DNA of 64,000 nt from Litorilituus lipolyticus (GTDB lineage Bacteria > Pseudomonadota > Gammaproteobacteria > Enterobacterales > Alteromonadaceae): positions 124,001 to 188,000 of the forward strand of contig NZ_SAWY01000021.1 in assembly GCF_006439335.1 (NCBI RefSeq), given 5' to 3'. A program made the translations under genes and the position numbers. The notes beneath the pieces are model-generated. The model saw only the letters and a program-made list of their open reading frames with translations, was not told where the DNA came from and ran no database searches. Shown here piece by piece: positions 1 through 6,875 of the stretch (position 1 is the stretch's first letter; every line of letters begins with the position of its first letter).

Positions 1-1
1 T

Positions 2-877
2 CCTAAAGCAGAAAAGAATGATACCAAGCAACATTATAAATTTCCGGCTGAACCACAGGAAAACATCCTTTATTTCGTTGAAAAAAATGCCCCATTATTA
101 AAGCCATGGCAACGTGAAATTGTACGAATTGTTCGTAAAATATCTCAATATTTTTATCCACAAAAACAAACGCAAGTAATGAATGAAGGCTGGGCTTGTT
201 TTTGGCATTACACCATATTGAATCATTTATATGACGAAGGCTTAGTGACTGATAAATTTATGATTGAGTTTTTACATAGTCATACCAATGTTGTTGCGCA
301 ACCTGAATACAACAGCCCTTATTATTCAGGTATTAACCCCTATGCGCTAGGCTTTAATATGTTCATGGACATTCGCAGGATATGTGAAGAGCCTACCGAT
401 GAAGATAAGCAGTACTTTCCTGAAATAGCTGGTAGCGATTGGTTAGATACCGTTCATTTTGCTATGGAAAACTTTAAAGATGAGAGTTTTATTAGCCAGT
501 ATTTATCGCCAAAATTAATTCGAGATTTCAAACTGTTTCATATACACGATGATAGCAGTAATAACTTTGTCGAAATTGGCGCTATTCATAATGAGCAAGG
601 CTATAAAAAAGTCAGAGAAAACTTAGCTAATCAATATAACCTCAGTAACTTAGAAGTAAACATTCAAATTATAGATGCTAATATTGAGGGAGATCGTGCT
701 TTAACATTACGTTATACCCCACATAATAATGTCGCCTTAGGCGATTCAAAAGATGAAGTATTAAAGCACTTACATTACTTATGGCAGTTTGATGTGAAAA
801 TAATCCAAGAAGACAAAGATGGTATCGATCAAGTTATTGCAAGCTGCCCAATAAAAGAGAAAAAAGAAAAGGAATAG
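2..877 (+). CDS. spoVR: SpoVR family protein (YcgB-like), 5' end missing
   Basis: The reading frame is open from base 2, so the gene begins before the window; the first ATG inside the window (179) is internal. The translated part (about 291 residues) carries the conserved SpoVR stretch WQREIVRIVRKISQYFYPQ, then MNEGWACFWHY and HTNVVAQP, followed by the acidic C-terminal region of the family. SpoVR proteins (YcgB in E. coli, about 510 residues) are widespread in bacteria and usually sit beside the yeaG kinase and yeaH genes. Their biochemical role is poorly defined. The expected partners would lie upstream, outside the window. The gene stops just before a bidirectional terminator shared with fadR. 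Family assignment is confident; function is not. Confidence 0.95.
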   Translation, partial: PKAEKNDTKQHYKFPAEPQENILYFVEKNAPLLKPWQREIVRIVRKISQYFYPQKQTQVMNEGWACFWHYTILNHLYDEGLVTDKFMIEFLHSHTNVVAQPEYNSPYYSGINPYALGFNMFMDIRRICEEPTDEDKQYFPEIAGSDWLDTVHFAMENFKDESFISQYLSPKLIRDFKLFHIHDDSSNNFVEIGAIHNEQGYKKVRENLANQYNLSNLEVNIQIIDANIEGDRALTLRYTPHNNVALGDSKDEVLKHLHYLWQFDVKIIQEDKDGIDQVIASCPIKEKKEKE

Positions 878-888
878 CTTTAGACCAT

Positions 889-923
889 AAAAAAAGCCAC
901 CGAATAAATTTAGGTGGCTTTTA
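889..923. terminator. Bidirectional rho-independent terminator between spoVR and fadR
   Basis: An inverted repeat (AAAAGCCACC, an 11-base loop, GGTGGCTTTT) has A/T tracts on both sides. It can end both the plus-strand spoVR transcript and the minus-strand fadR transcript. Confidence 0.8.
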
Positions 924-947
924 GGTAATGTATATTGTTACGTTAAT

Positions 948-1661
948 TTAATCTTCTGATAATTCTTTAAACACGTCATCTTTTAATTCTGACCAAAGCT
1001 GACCAGACGCTACACCGTATTTTCTTACTGCTAAGACAGACTCATCAAAACGATTTGCATTAGCTAATTCAATTAAGTTTTCGTAATACTCACGAGAAAT
1101 TTCTCGCCCCTTAGGGTGGCTAAAATACAAACTACCAATACGCGAGTATAGGCCTCTAAAACCATTAAGTATTAATAAATATATTGAGTTACCTGAAGCA
1201 ACAACCAGCTCTTTATTTAATTTATAATCAAATTCAGCAAAGGCTTCACCTGTATCTTCAACATTTTTGTATTCTTGTAGTAACTCAATGGCCTTTTCAG
1301 GATTATTTTTTATAGCACCACGAATATAGATGGCACTGATATTTGTTCTAGCAGAAAGTAAGTTATCTACCAGCTCAGGAATACCGTCGTGATCCAACTG
1401 TGCTAACGTTTCTAAAATATTTAACCCTGATGTTTCCCAAAAGTTATTCACTTTTGTTGGTTTACCATGCTGTATGGTTAACCAACCATCACGTGCTAAA
1501 CGCTGAAGTACTTCTCGTAAAGTTGTCCGCGTAACACCAATTAATTCAGAGAGTTCACGTTCTGCCGGTAAAATTGACCCCGGTGGGAATCCACCATTCC
1601 AGATAGACTCTACTATATATTGTTCAGCAAACCCTGCTGGGCTTTGAGCTTTTATAACCAT
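948..1661 (-). CDS. fadR: Fatty acid metabolism regulator FadR
   Basis: 237 residues, the normal FadR length (E. coli 239). The N-terminal GntR winged helix (about residues 1-75) is nearly identical to E. coli FadR, including [35 protein letters not shown] and [16 protein letters not shown]. The C-terminal half (about 76-237) is the FadR all-helical acyl-CoA-binding domain with [10 protein letters not shown] and [13 protein letters not shown]. FadR represses fatty-acid degradation genes, activates fabA/fabB, and leaves DNA when bound by long-chain acyl-CoA. The recognition helix is intact, so the operator should be the classical FadR site. A sequence resembling that site lies about 40 bases upstream of the start. 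A second lipid regulator, PsrA-like, is encoded 3.8 kb away. Confidence 0.97.
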   Translation of the reverse strand: MVIKAQSPAGFAEQYIVESIWNGGFPPGSILPAERELSELIGVTRTTLREVLQRLARDGWLTIQHGKPTKVNNFWETSGLNILETLAQLDHDGIPELVDNLLSARTNISAIYIRGAIKNNPEKAIELLQEYKNVEDTGEAFAEFDYKLNKELVVASGNSIYLLILNGFRGLYSRIGSLYFSHPKGREISREYYENLIELANANRFDESVLAVRKYGVASGQLWSELKDDVFKELSED

Positions 1662-1700
1662 GGTCTAAAACTACCTAAATTAGAAGTGAGAAAAATTATC

Positions 1701-1717
1701 AACTGATTGTACCAGAA
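1701..1717 (-). promoter_or_regulatory. Possible FadR operator upstream of fadR
   Basis: AACTGATTGTACCAGAA resembles the FadR site AACTGGTCNGACCAGTT: 11 of the 16 specified positions match, including the outer CTG and CCAG arms. It lies 40 bases before the fadR start, in the intergenic region that must hold the fadR promoter. Autoregulation is an inference from position and likeness. Confidence 0.45.
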
Positions 1718-1829
1718 CAGCAAATAGGTACAAGCTCTGAGTTACCTGTGTTTATAAATACAACAGCTTAGCTAGTTTTAAATACTATTAGCGAAATAAC
1801 AATTAACGTGTTTATTTACTAAAGAGAAG

Positions 1830-2957
1830 TTATTTTTGGGGCACAAGTTTATATATGCCCTGCCCATCAACTGCCACATAAAGATAGCCATCAGGGCCTT
1901 GTTGAACATTTCTGACCCTAGTAAGTTCATCTTTTATGATTTCTTGCTTTATCACTTGCTCATCACGAAGCGTTAACATTAAAACATAACCAAATTTTAA
2001 TGAACCTACCACCAGGTTTCCTTGCCAGCTAGGATATTTATTTCCTGTAATAAAGCTCATGCCTGAAGGAGCAATTGAAGGATCCCAATACCATAATGGC
2101 TGCTCCATGCCTTGTTTCTCTGTTAATTCGGTAAATTTAGAACCTGAATAATTAACACCATAACTAATAACGGGCCATCCATAATTTTTACCCTTATTGA
2201 TAATGTTTATTTCATCTCCGCCTCGAGGCCCATGTTCATGAGTCCAAATAGCACCTGTTTTTGGGTGAAGTGCCATTCCTTGTGGATTTCTATGGCCATA
2301 AGAAAAAATTGCTGGTTTTGCTAATTCATTTCTTACAAAAGGATTATCAGCTGGTATTTTCCCATCATCGTGTAAACGATATACTTTTCCAGCATCACGA
2401 GTTAAATCTTGTGGATTTTTATCTCTTTGTCCTCGGTCGCCAACAGAAAAATACAAATAGCCTGAGCGATCAAAGGTAATTCTACTGCCAAAATGTGAAG
2501 ATTTACTACCGTAAGCTTGAGCGATATAAATATCTTCTTGCTCGATTAATGTCATTCCTTTCAATTTTGCTCTCATAATAGCTGTACTTTTGTTACCGCT
2601 ACCATCAGCCCTGCTATATGAAAAGTAAATCCAACCGTTTTTCTCGTAATTTGGGTGTACTGCAATATCTAGTAATCCACCTTGATTTGCCACTTCAATT
2701 TTAGGGAGACCGCTTATTGTTTCTTTAATGAGTGTCCCCTGCTTTACCATGCGCAATTTTCCACCTCGCATGGTAATTAACATATCACCATTGGGCAGCC
2801 AAGCCATCCCCCAAGGGATACCATCTAATTCAATGAATTTTTGGGCAGATACTTTTTCGTTTGACGCTTTAAAGTCTGTCTTTTGAGTAATTGTCATAGC
2901 CGAAGTGGGCATACAAAGACCTAAGGAAAGTACAAAAAATAAGGTGTTTTTAAACAT
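1830..2957 (-). CDS. yliI: Periplasmic PQQ-dependent aldose sugar dehydrogenase (YliI/Asd type)
   Basis: 375 residues with an N-terminal signal peptide (hydrophobic residues 5-18, probable cleavage after PTSA near residue 20), then a six-bladed GSDH beta-propeller. Recognisable elements are PWGMAWLPNGDMLIT near residue 50, DIAVHPNYEKNGWIY, SHFGSRITFDRSGYLY, the HEHGPRGGDEINII active-site and Ca-binding segment near 240, and a terminal VQQGPDGYLYVAVD. The family (E. coli YliI, 371 residues) oxidises aldose sugars in the periplasm with PQQ, passing electrons to quinones. No PQQ-synthesis genes are in the window, so the cofactor may be made elsewhere or scavenged. The gene stands alone, 168 bases from the fadR start. 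Family assignment is firm; the substrate is unknown. Confidence 0.92.
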   Translation of the reverse strand: MFKNTLFFVLSLGLCMPTSAMTITQKTDFKASNEKVSAQKFIELDGIPWGMAWLPNGDMLITMRGGKLRMVKQGTLIKETISGLPKIEVANQGGLLDIAVHPNYEKNGWIYFSYSRADGSGNKSTAIMRAKLKGMTLIEQEDIYIAQAYGSKSSHFGSRITFDRSGYLYFSVGDRGQRDKNPQDLTRDAGKVYRLHDDGKIPADNPFVRNELAKPAIFSYGHRNPQGMALHPKTGAIWTHEHGPRGGDEINIINKGKNYGWPVISYGVNYSGSKFTELTEKQGMEQPLWYWDPSIAPSGMSFITGNKYPSWQGNLVVGSLKFGYVLMLTLRDEQVIKQEIIKDELTRVRNVQQGPDGYLYVAVDGQGIYKLVPQK

Positions 2958-3066
2958 TGGGCTATAGGCTTGAGTTAAAGTAGACTTGCTACATCATAGT
3001 CAAATAAACGATGATTGAAAACCATAGAGAAAAACAACAGATAGCAACTTACTATTCCTAACTATA

Positions 3067-3096
3067 AACAAGGTTTGCAACATTGCTCACCTTGTT
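3067..3096. other. Inverted repeat upstream of the nhaD promoter
   Basis: AACAAGGT and ACCTTGTT are perfect 8-base arms separated by 14 bases. It sits between the divergent starts of the sugar dehydrogenase and nhaD, about 80 bases before the nhaD -10 element. It could be an operator; no regulator can be assigned. Confidence 0.35.
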
Positions 3097-3172
3097 ATAA
3101 ATCAAACATATTCTTAAAATCAGCCAAATTAATCGTTATCAATGGGTTTGTTGTATCATTTTGTAAATATTT

Positions 3173-3181
3173 TGGTAGAAT
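3173..3181 (+). promoter_or_regulatory. Extended -10 promoter element of nhaD
   Basis: TGGTAGAAT fits an extended -10 (TGnTATAAT, one mismatch). It lies about 50 bases before the ATG at 3231. Its position shows that in-frame codons upstream, as far as 3075, are not part of the protein. Confidence 0.5.
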
Positions 3182-3230
3182 TCGCCCCAACTTTTACACC
3201 AACATTATTAACCTCCATTTAGAGACCAAT

Positions 3231-4631
3231 ATGAAACCGATTTCATTCTTATTATTGGCTGTTATCGCTGTACTATTTCCTAGTATCGCATTAGCTTCAG
3301 ATGCCTCTCATCAATCCATTGATTTAACGACACACTGGATTGGTTATACCGCTATTGCAATTTTTGTTTTTTCTTACTCTTTAGTTATTCTAGAAGAGCA
3401 ATTGCACTTAAGAAAATCAAAACCCGTTTTATTAGCTGCTGGTTTAATTTGGATTCTCATTGCCGCTTTTTATGGTTCTCAAGGTATGCCGCATGCAGCT
3501 GAAGTTGCCATTAGACATAACTTCCTTGAATATGCTGAATTATTCTTCTTCTTATTGGTGGCAATGACCTACATTAATGCCTTACTAGAACGTAATGTCT
3601 TTGATGCTCTTCGTGACGTATTAATAAAAAGGGGCTATAGCTACAAAGCACTGTTCTGGATAACAGGTATTTTAGCCTTCTTCATCTCACCAATTGCCGA
3701 TAACTTAACAACCGCATTAATCATGTGTGCTGTAGTTCTTACCGTTGGTAAAGATGCACCAAAATTTGTTGCTATGAGTTGTGTTAACATTGTTGTGAGT
3801 GCAAATGCTGGTGGTGCGTTTAGCCCATTCGGTGATATCACCACCTTGATGGTTTGGCAAAAAGGCATTGTTCAGTTCACTGAATTCTTCGCCCTATTTG
3901 TTCCTTCAGTGGTTAACTTTATTATCCCTGCTTTTATCATGTCATTTTTCTTGCCTGAAGGAAATCCTAAGTCAAGTTCAAATGAAATAACTCCTATTAA
4001 AACAGGTGGCTTAGTGATTGTTGGCTTATTTATATTAACAATTATTACAGCAGTTTCATTCCATAACTTCTTACACCTACCGCCAGTATTTGGCATGATG
4101 TTAGGTCTTGCTTATTTGAAATTCTTTGGTTATTACATTAAGAAATCAGGTCAAGGTAAACTTAATACCTCAGACGTTCCAGCAGGTCGTACAAGATCAG
4201 ACGATTTTGATATTTTTGATAAAATAGCTAAAGCCGAGTGGGATACACTTTTCTTCTTCTATGGTGTGATTTTAGCTGTAGGCGGTTTAGGTTTTATGGG
4301 TTATTTAGGTTTAGTATCAGAGTTTATGTACGGTGAACTCGGTGCAACTAACGCTAACATTTTAGTGGGTATTTTATCTGCAATTGTAGATAACATCCCG
4401 GTTATGTTTGCAGTATTAACAATGCAACCAGAAATGTCACATACACAATGGCTATTAGTTACGTTAACAGCAGGTGTTGGTGGTAGTTTATTATCAATTG
4501 GCTCTGCTGCCGGTGTTGCACTTATGGGGCAAGCACGTGGCTACTACACTTTCTTTAGCCATTTAAAGTGGACACCAGTAATTGCGATTGGTTACGCAGC
4601 AAGTATTTGGGTTCATTTATTAATTAACTAA
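3231..4631 (+). CDS. nhaD: Na+/H+ antiporter NhaD
   Basis: 466 residues from the ATG at 3231, chosen because it opens a signal-like hydrophobic N terminus (KPISFLLLAVIAVLFPSIALAS) and lies just after a promoter element; the frame is open further upstream without a good start. About a dozen membrane segments follow. Family hallmarks include the paired half-helix motifs SPIADNLTTALIMCAVV (near residue 160), NAGGAFSPFGDITTLMVW and VDNIPVMFAVLTM. NhaD antiporters of Vibrio, Alkalimonas and other marine or alkaliphilic bacteria expel Na+ (and Li+) at alkaline pH. Single gene, followed by its own terminator. A sodium exporter fits a marine host. High confidence. Confidence 0.95.
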   Translation: MKPISFLLLAVIAVLFPSIALASDASHQSIDLTTHWIGYTAIAIFVFSYSLVILEEQLHLRKSKPVLLAAGLIWILIAAFYGSQGMPHAAEVAIRHNFLEYAELFFFLLVAMTYINALLERNVFDALRDVLIKRGYSYKALFWITGILAFFISPIADNLTTALIMCAVVLTVGKDAPKFVAMSCVNIVVSANAGGAFSPFGDITTLMVWQKGIVQFTEFFALFVPSVVNFIIPAFIMSFFLPEGNPKSSSNEITPIKTGGLVIVGLFILTIITAVSFHNFLHLPPVFGMMLGLAYLKFFGYYIKKSGQGKLNTSDVPAGRTRSDDFDIFDKIAKAEWDTLFFFYGVILAVGGLGFMGYLGLVSEFMYGELGATNANILVGILSAIVDNIPVMFAVLTMQPEMSHTQWLLVTLTAGVGGSLLSIGSAAGVALMGQARGYYTFFSHLKWTPVIAIGYAASIWVHLLIN

Positions 4632-4708
4632 TGAATTAATTGTTTACACTTCTTCCTCTAATCAAGAGAACAATAGGGGTCGATTTAAAGTGTTAGCATG
4701 ATATGATT

Positions 4709-4739
4709 AAAAAGCTTCTAGTTTATAGAGGCTTTTTTT
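4709..4739 (+). terminator. Terminator after nhaD
   Basis: AAAAAGCTTCTA, a 5-base loop and TAGAGGCTTTTTTT form a stem with one G-T pair and a T tract, 80 bases after the nhaD stop. Confidence 0.8.
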
Positions 4740-4772
4740 ATGAGAAAAATAAGTCTTTTCAAAGGTAAATGA

Positions 4773-5291
4773 ATGAAATTTTTAAGTGATATTACTACAA
4801 GTGGTCGTGCTTGGGCTTTATTAGCACTATCAGCTCTAGGGCTGGAGTTATGTGCTTTGTTCTTCCAGTATATTATGGATTTAGCCCCTTGTATTATGTG
4901 TGTTTACCAACGTCTAGCCATTGCAGCAATTATTGTTGCTGGCCTTATAGGTAGTGTTCTTCACCAGTTCGCTTTAGCAAGGGTTATCGCCTACGCACTT
5001 TGGGCAACCGGTTCCATTTGGGGATTAATAATTGCTCTGGAGCACGTAGAAATGCAAAGCAGCACAGCCTCGTTATTTTTCAGCTGTGAATTTACTCCTA
5101 ACTTCCCTACCTGGGCACCGCTTCATGAGTGGCTACCTTTCTTGTTTGAAGCAACAGGAGATTGTGGTGAAATTAGCTGGCAATTTTTAGGTTACAGTAT
5201 GCCGCAATGGATGGTAGTTGTGTTTGCAGCTTATTCATTAACATTTTTCTTCATTTTACTGAACAGATTGGTCAACGCTAGAAAGTTTTAA
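4773..5291 (+). CDS. dsbB: Disulfide bond formation protein DsbB
   Basis: 172 residues, four predicted membrane helices. The quinone-linked pair C40-x-x-C43 ([12 protein letters not shown]) lies in the first periplasmic loop, and the second pair C105 and C131 (FSCEFTP ... EATGDCGE) in the larger second loop; together these are the four essential cysteines of DsbB. The conserved Arg after the CxxC (QR) is present. DsbB reoxidises periplasmic DsbA and hands electrons to ubiquinone or menaquinone in the inner membrane. In E. coli dsbB also sits next to an Na+/H+ antiporter gene (nhaB); here the neighbour is nhaD. Its own terminator follows. High confidence. Confidence 0.96.
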   Translation: MKFLSDITTSGRAWALLALSALGLELCALFFQYIMDLAPCIMCVYQRLAIAAIIVAGLIGSVLHQFALARVIAYALWATGSIWGLIIALEHVEMQSSTASLFFSCEFTPNFPTWAPLHEWLPFLFEATGDCGEISWQFLGYSMPQWMVVVFAAYSLTFFFILLNRLVNARKF

Positions 5292-5337
5292 CACCACTGT
5301 TTTTTGATAAACTTTATTTTGAAGAAAATAAAACATT

Positions 5338-5364
5338 AAAAAAGGCGGTCAAACCGCCTTTTTT
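5338..5364. terminator. Bidirectional terminator between dsbB and psrA
   Basis: AAAAAAGGCGGT, loop CAA, ACCGCCTTTTTT: a perfect stem flanked by A and T runs, serving dsbB (+) and the TetR gene (-). Confidence 0.9.
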
Positions 5365-5416
5365 ATATTCACAGTATTAAATAATTAACCTCAACGCGGG
5401 ATAAGAGATTCGCTAG

Positions 5417-6046
5417 CTATTTGAAAGCGATAGGTGCCGCTACACCAGCGGCAACATAGGGAATAACCTTCTCAATAACTCCCGAAATATCCACTTCTCG
5501 GTTAAAGTCATTCGCTGCAATGTCAATAAGCGCATCACTTGAAGACATCGTAAAAACAATAGTTCCCATAGTAAAATGTAATCGCCAAAACATTTCTTCT
5601 GCTGAAAGTTCAGGATACGCTTTATGCACCGCTTCAGTAAAGTTTGAGAATACATTCGGGTATTGTGTTGTTAAGAACCATCTTAAGAAACCTTGGCTGT
5701 CAGTATAACCACGCCCTAAAAGCTGTAAAAAGGTACTGGTACCGTTTTCTCTATACTGGTTTAAATATAATAATGGTTCAATAAAGGCTGAAAATACCTC
5801 ATGCAAAGTTGGTTTATCATCACGCTCACATAATTGTGACAACGCACTTTCTAGCCTAGGTGAAAGCTCATCCATATAGCGAGACATAACCGCTTTAATC
5901 AACTCTTTTTTAGAGCCAAAATGATAATTGACCGCAGCCAAATTTACCGTTGCTAAACCAGTTATCTCGCGTAATGATGTGCCGTTAAAGCCTTTATCAG
6001 CAAATAACAATTCTGCCGCATCTAATATTTTATTTTTAGTACTCAT
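5417..6046 (-). CDS. psrA: TetR-family regulator, PsrA-like (fatty-acid responsive)
   Basis: 209 residues from the ATG at 6046; the frame is open 11 codons further (to 6079), but homologues begin at MSTKNKILDAAE. The N-terminal TetR HTH (about 5-50) reads LREITGLATVNLAAVNYHFGSKKELI, matching Pseudomonas PsrA, and the C-terminal domain also follows PsrA (FLQLLGRGY, AEEMFWRLHFTMGTIVFTMSS). In Pseudomonas and Shewanella PsrA controls fatty-acid beta-oxidation and responds to long-chain fatty acids. A perfect AAAC-N4-GTTT palindrome precedes the gene, as expected for PsrA autoregulation. With FadR encoded 3.8 kb away, the cell has two lipid-sensing repressors. Sub-family call moderately confident. 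Confidence 0.8.
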   Translation of the reverse strand: MSTKNKILDAAELLFADKGFNGTSLREITGLATVNLAAVNYHFGSKKELIKAVMSRYMDELSPRLESALSQLCERDDKPTLHEVFSAFIEPLLYLNQYRENGTSTFLQLLGRGYTDSQGFLRWFLTTQYPNVFSNFTEAVHKAYPELSAEEMFWRLHFTMGTIVFTMSSSDALIDIAANDFNREVDISGVIEKVIPYVAAGVAAPIAFK

Positions 6047-6084
6047 ACATCTCAATACATTAGTGACCGAGAACAGCATTTAGC

Positions 6085-6112
6085 AAACAGTCAGTTTAAA
6101 CACCTGTTTAAA
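6085..6112 (-). promoter_or_regulatory. Probable PsrA operator (overlapping inverted repeats)
   Basis: Bases 6095-6112 read TTTAAACACCTGTTTAAA: perfect 7-base arms around 4 bases, containing AAAC-N4-GTTT, the core described for Pseudomonas PsrA boxes. An overlapping AAAC-N5-GTTT pair spans 6085-6097. Both lie 40-65 bases upstream of the psrA start. Confidence 0.65.
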
Positions 6113-6226
6113 ATACCGCATTTAACTTTTATAGGTCAAGTTTTTAAACAAAAGAGAAAATAATTAAAATAAATTTGAACTATTGTTACATTTGACGACT
6201 CTTATAGGTGAATACATGTTATTCCT

Positions 6227-6270
6227 GACTCAGAGACCTGATCTGTCAATCACTCCCTGAGTCTTTTTTT
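6227..6270 (+). terminator. Orphan intrinsic terminator 1
   Basis: GACTCAG ... CTGAGTC (arms extendable to 10 with one mismatch), followed by eight T. No protein gene on the plus strand ends before it, so it may close a small RNA or act as a premature terminator. Confidence 0.6.
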
Positions 6271-6705
6271 TGGCATAAATATTTTAATTTTTCCTAGAGC
6301 ACGCTTATCTTTGTGGTACAAATTTTATTCGAATTAAACGTGATTTAATCAAGGCGTAGCGATTGAAGTATAGTTGTTATAAAAATGAGCTATAACAAAG
6401 AGTAAATCACCTTTAAACGAATCCTACGGACAGCGTCCATTTGAAATTTTTACGGCGTTATCGCCTATTTATGGGGAATAACCACATTACATAGACTCTT
6501 CCTTGTATAAATATCAAATACTCTGCTGCATAAACGTTCAGCAAAGTTCAACACGCTCTAATATTTCCACCTACTTTGCTGCGCTAAATTACAAATCGTT
6601 ACGCAATCAATACAGTAAGCTACATGCTTATCTAATATTATTATTTTGCTTTCTTAGAAAACGAACTTCAAGCATATGTTTTTTAAAAGTTTCATGTTGT
6701 TGTTT

Positions 6706-6740
6706 GGCTCATTCCTTCCCCTTGAATGAGCCTTTTTTTT
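6706..6740 (+). terminator. Orphan intrinsic terminator 2
   Basis: GGCTCATT, loop CCTTCCCCTTG, AATGAGCC, then eight T. A perfect 8-base stem with a C-rich loop. There is no supported plus-strand protein gene upstream of it. Confidence 0.7.
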
Positions 6741-6875
6741 GTTTGTCGCTTAAAGAAAACTATTCACCGTAAAAACATTGTATCGCTAGCACAATTTAAT
6801 ATACTTAATTTCATCTAGGCATATACTTAGCCTCGAAATAATCAATAAACTCCTTAACCAATAACGATACTGATA

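Larger units (their letters stand above)
6113..6875. other. 763-base region without a convincing protein gene
   Basis: The region separates psrA (-) from the M2 peptidase gene (+). It contains two stand-alone intrinsic terminators in the plus direction (6227-6270 and 6706-6740), an 8-base inverted repeat TTGTTATA/TATAACAA at 6374-6398, and an 89-codon frame (6503-6772) that shows no protein-like composition and runs across the second terminator. The middle part (about 6330-6520) looks like a worn intergenic element. Small RNA genes ending at the terminators are possible. Confidence 0.6.

Noticed and set aside
3075-3230. 52-codon N-terminal extension of NhaD
   Set aside because: The promoter element at 3173-3181 and the signal-like N terminus at 3231 show that translation begins at 3231.
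6330-6520. Insertion sequence or MITE in the gap before the M2 peptidase
   Set aside because: Short inverted matches exist (for example AGGCG... and CGCCT), but no clear terminal repeats, target duplication or transposase; a genome-wide search for repeats of this segment would decide.
6503-6772. 89-codon plus-strand frame in the gap before the M2 peptidase
   Set aside because: It runs through an intrinsic terminator, has Cys/Leu/Ser-rich random composition, and lacks a ribosome site.
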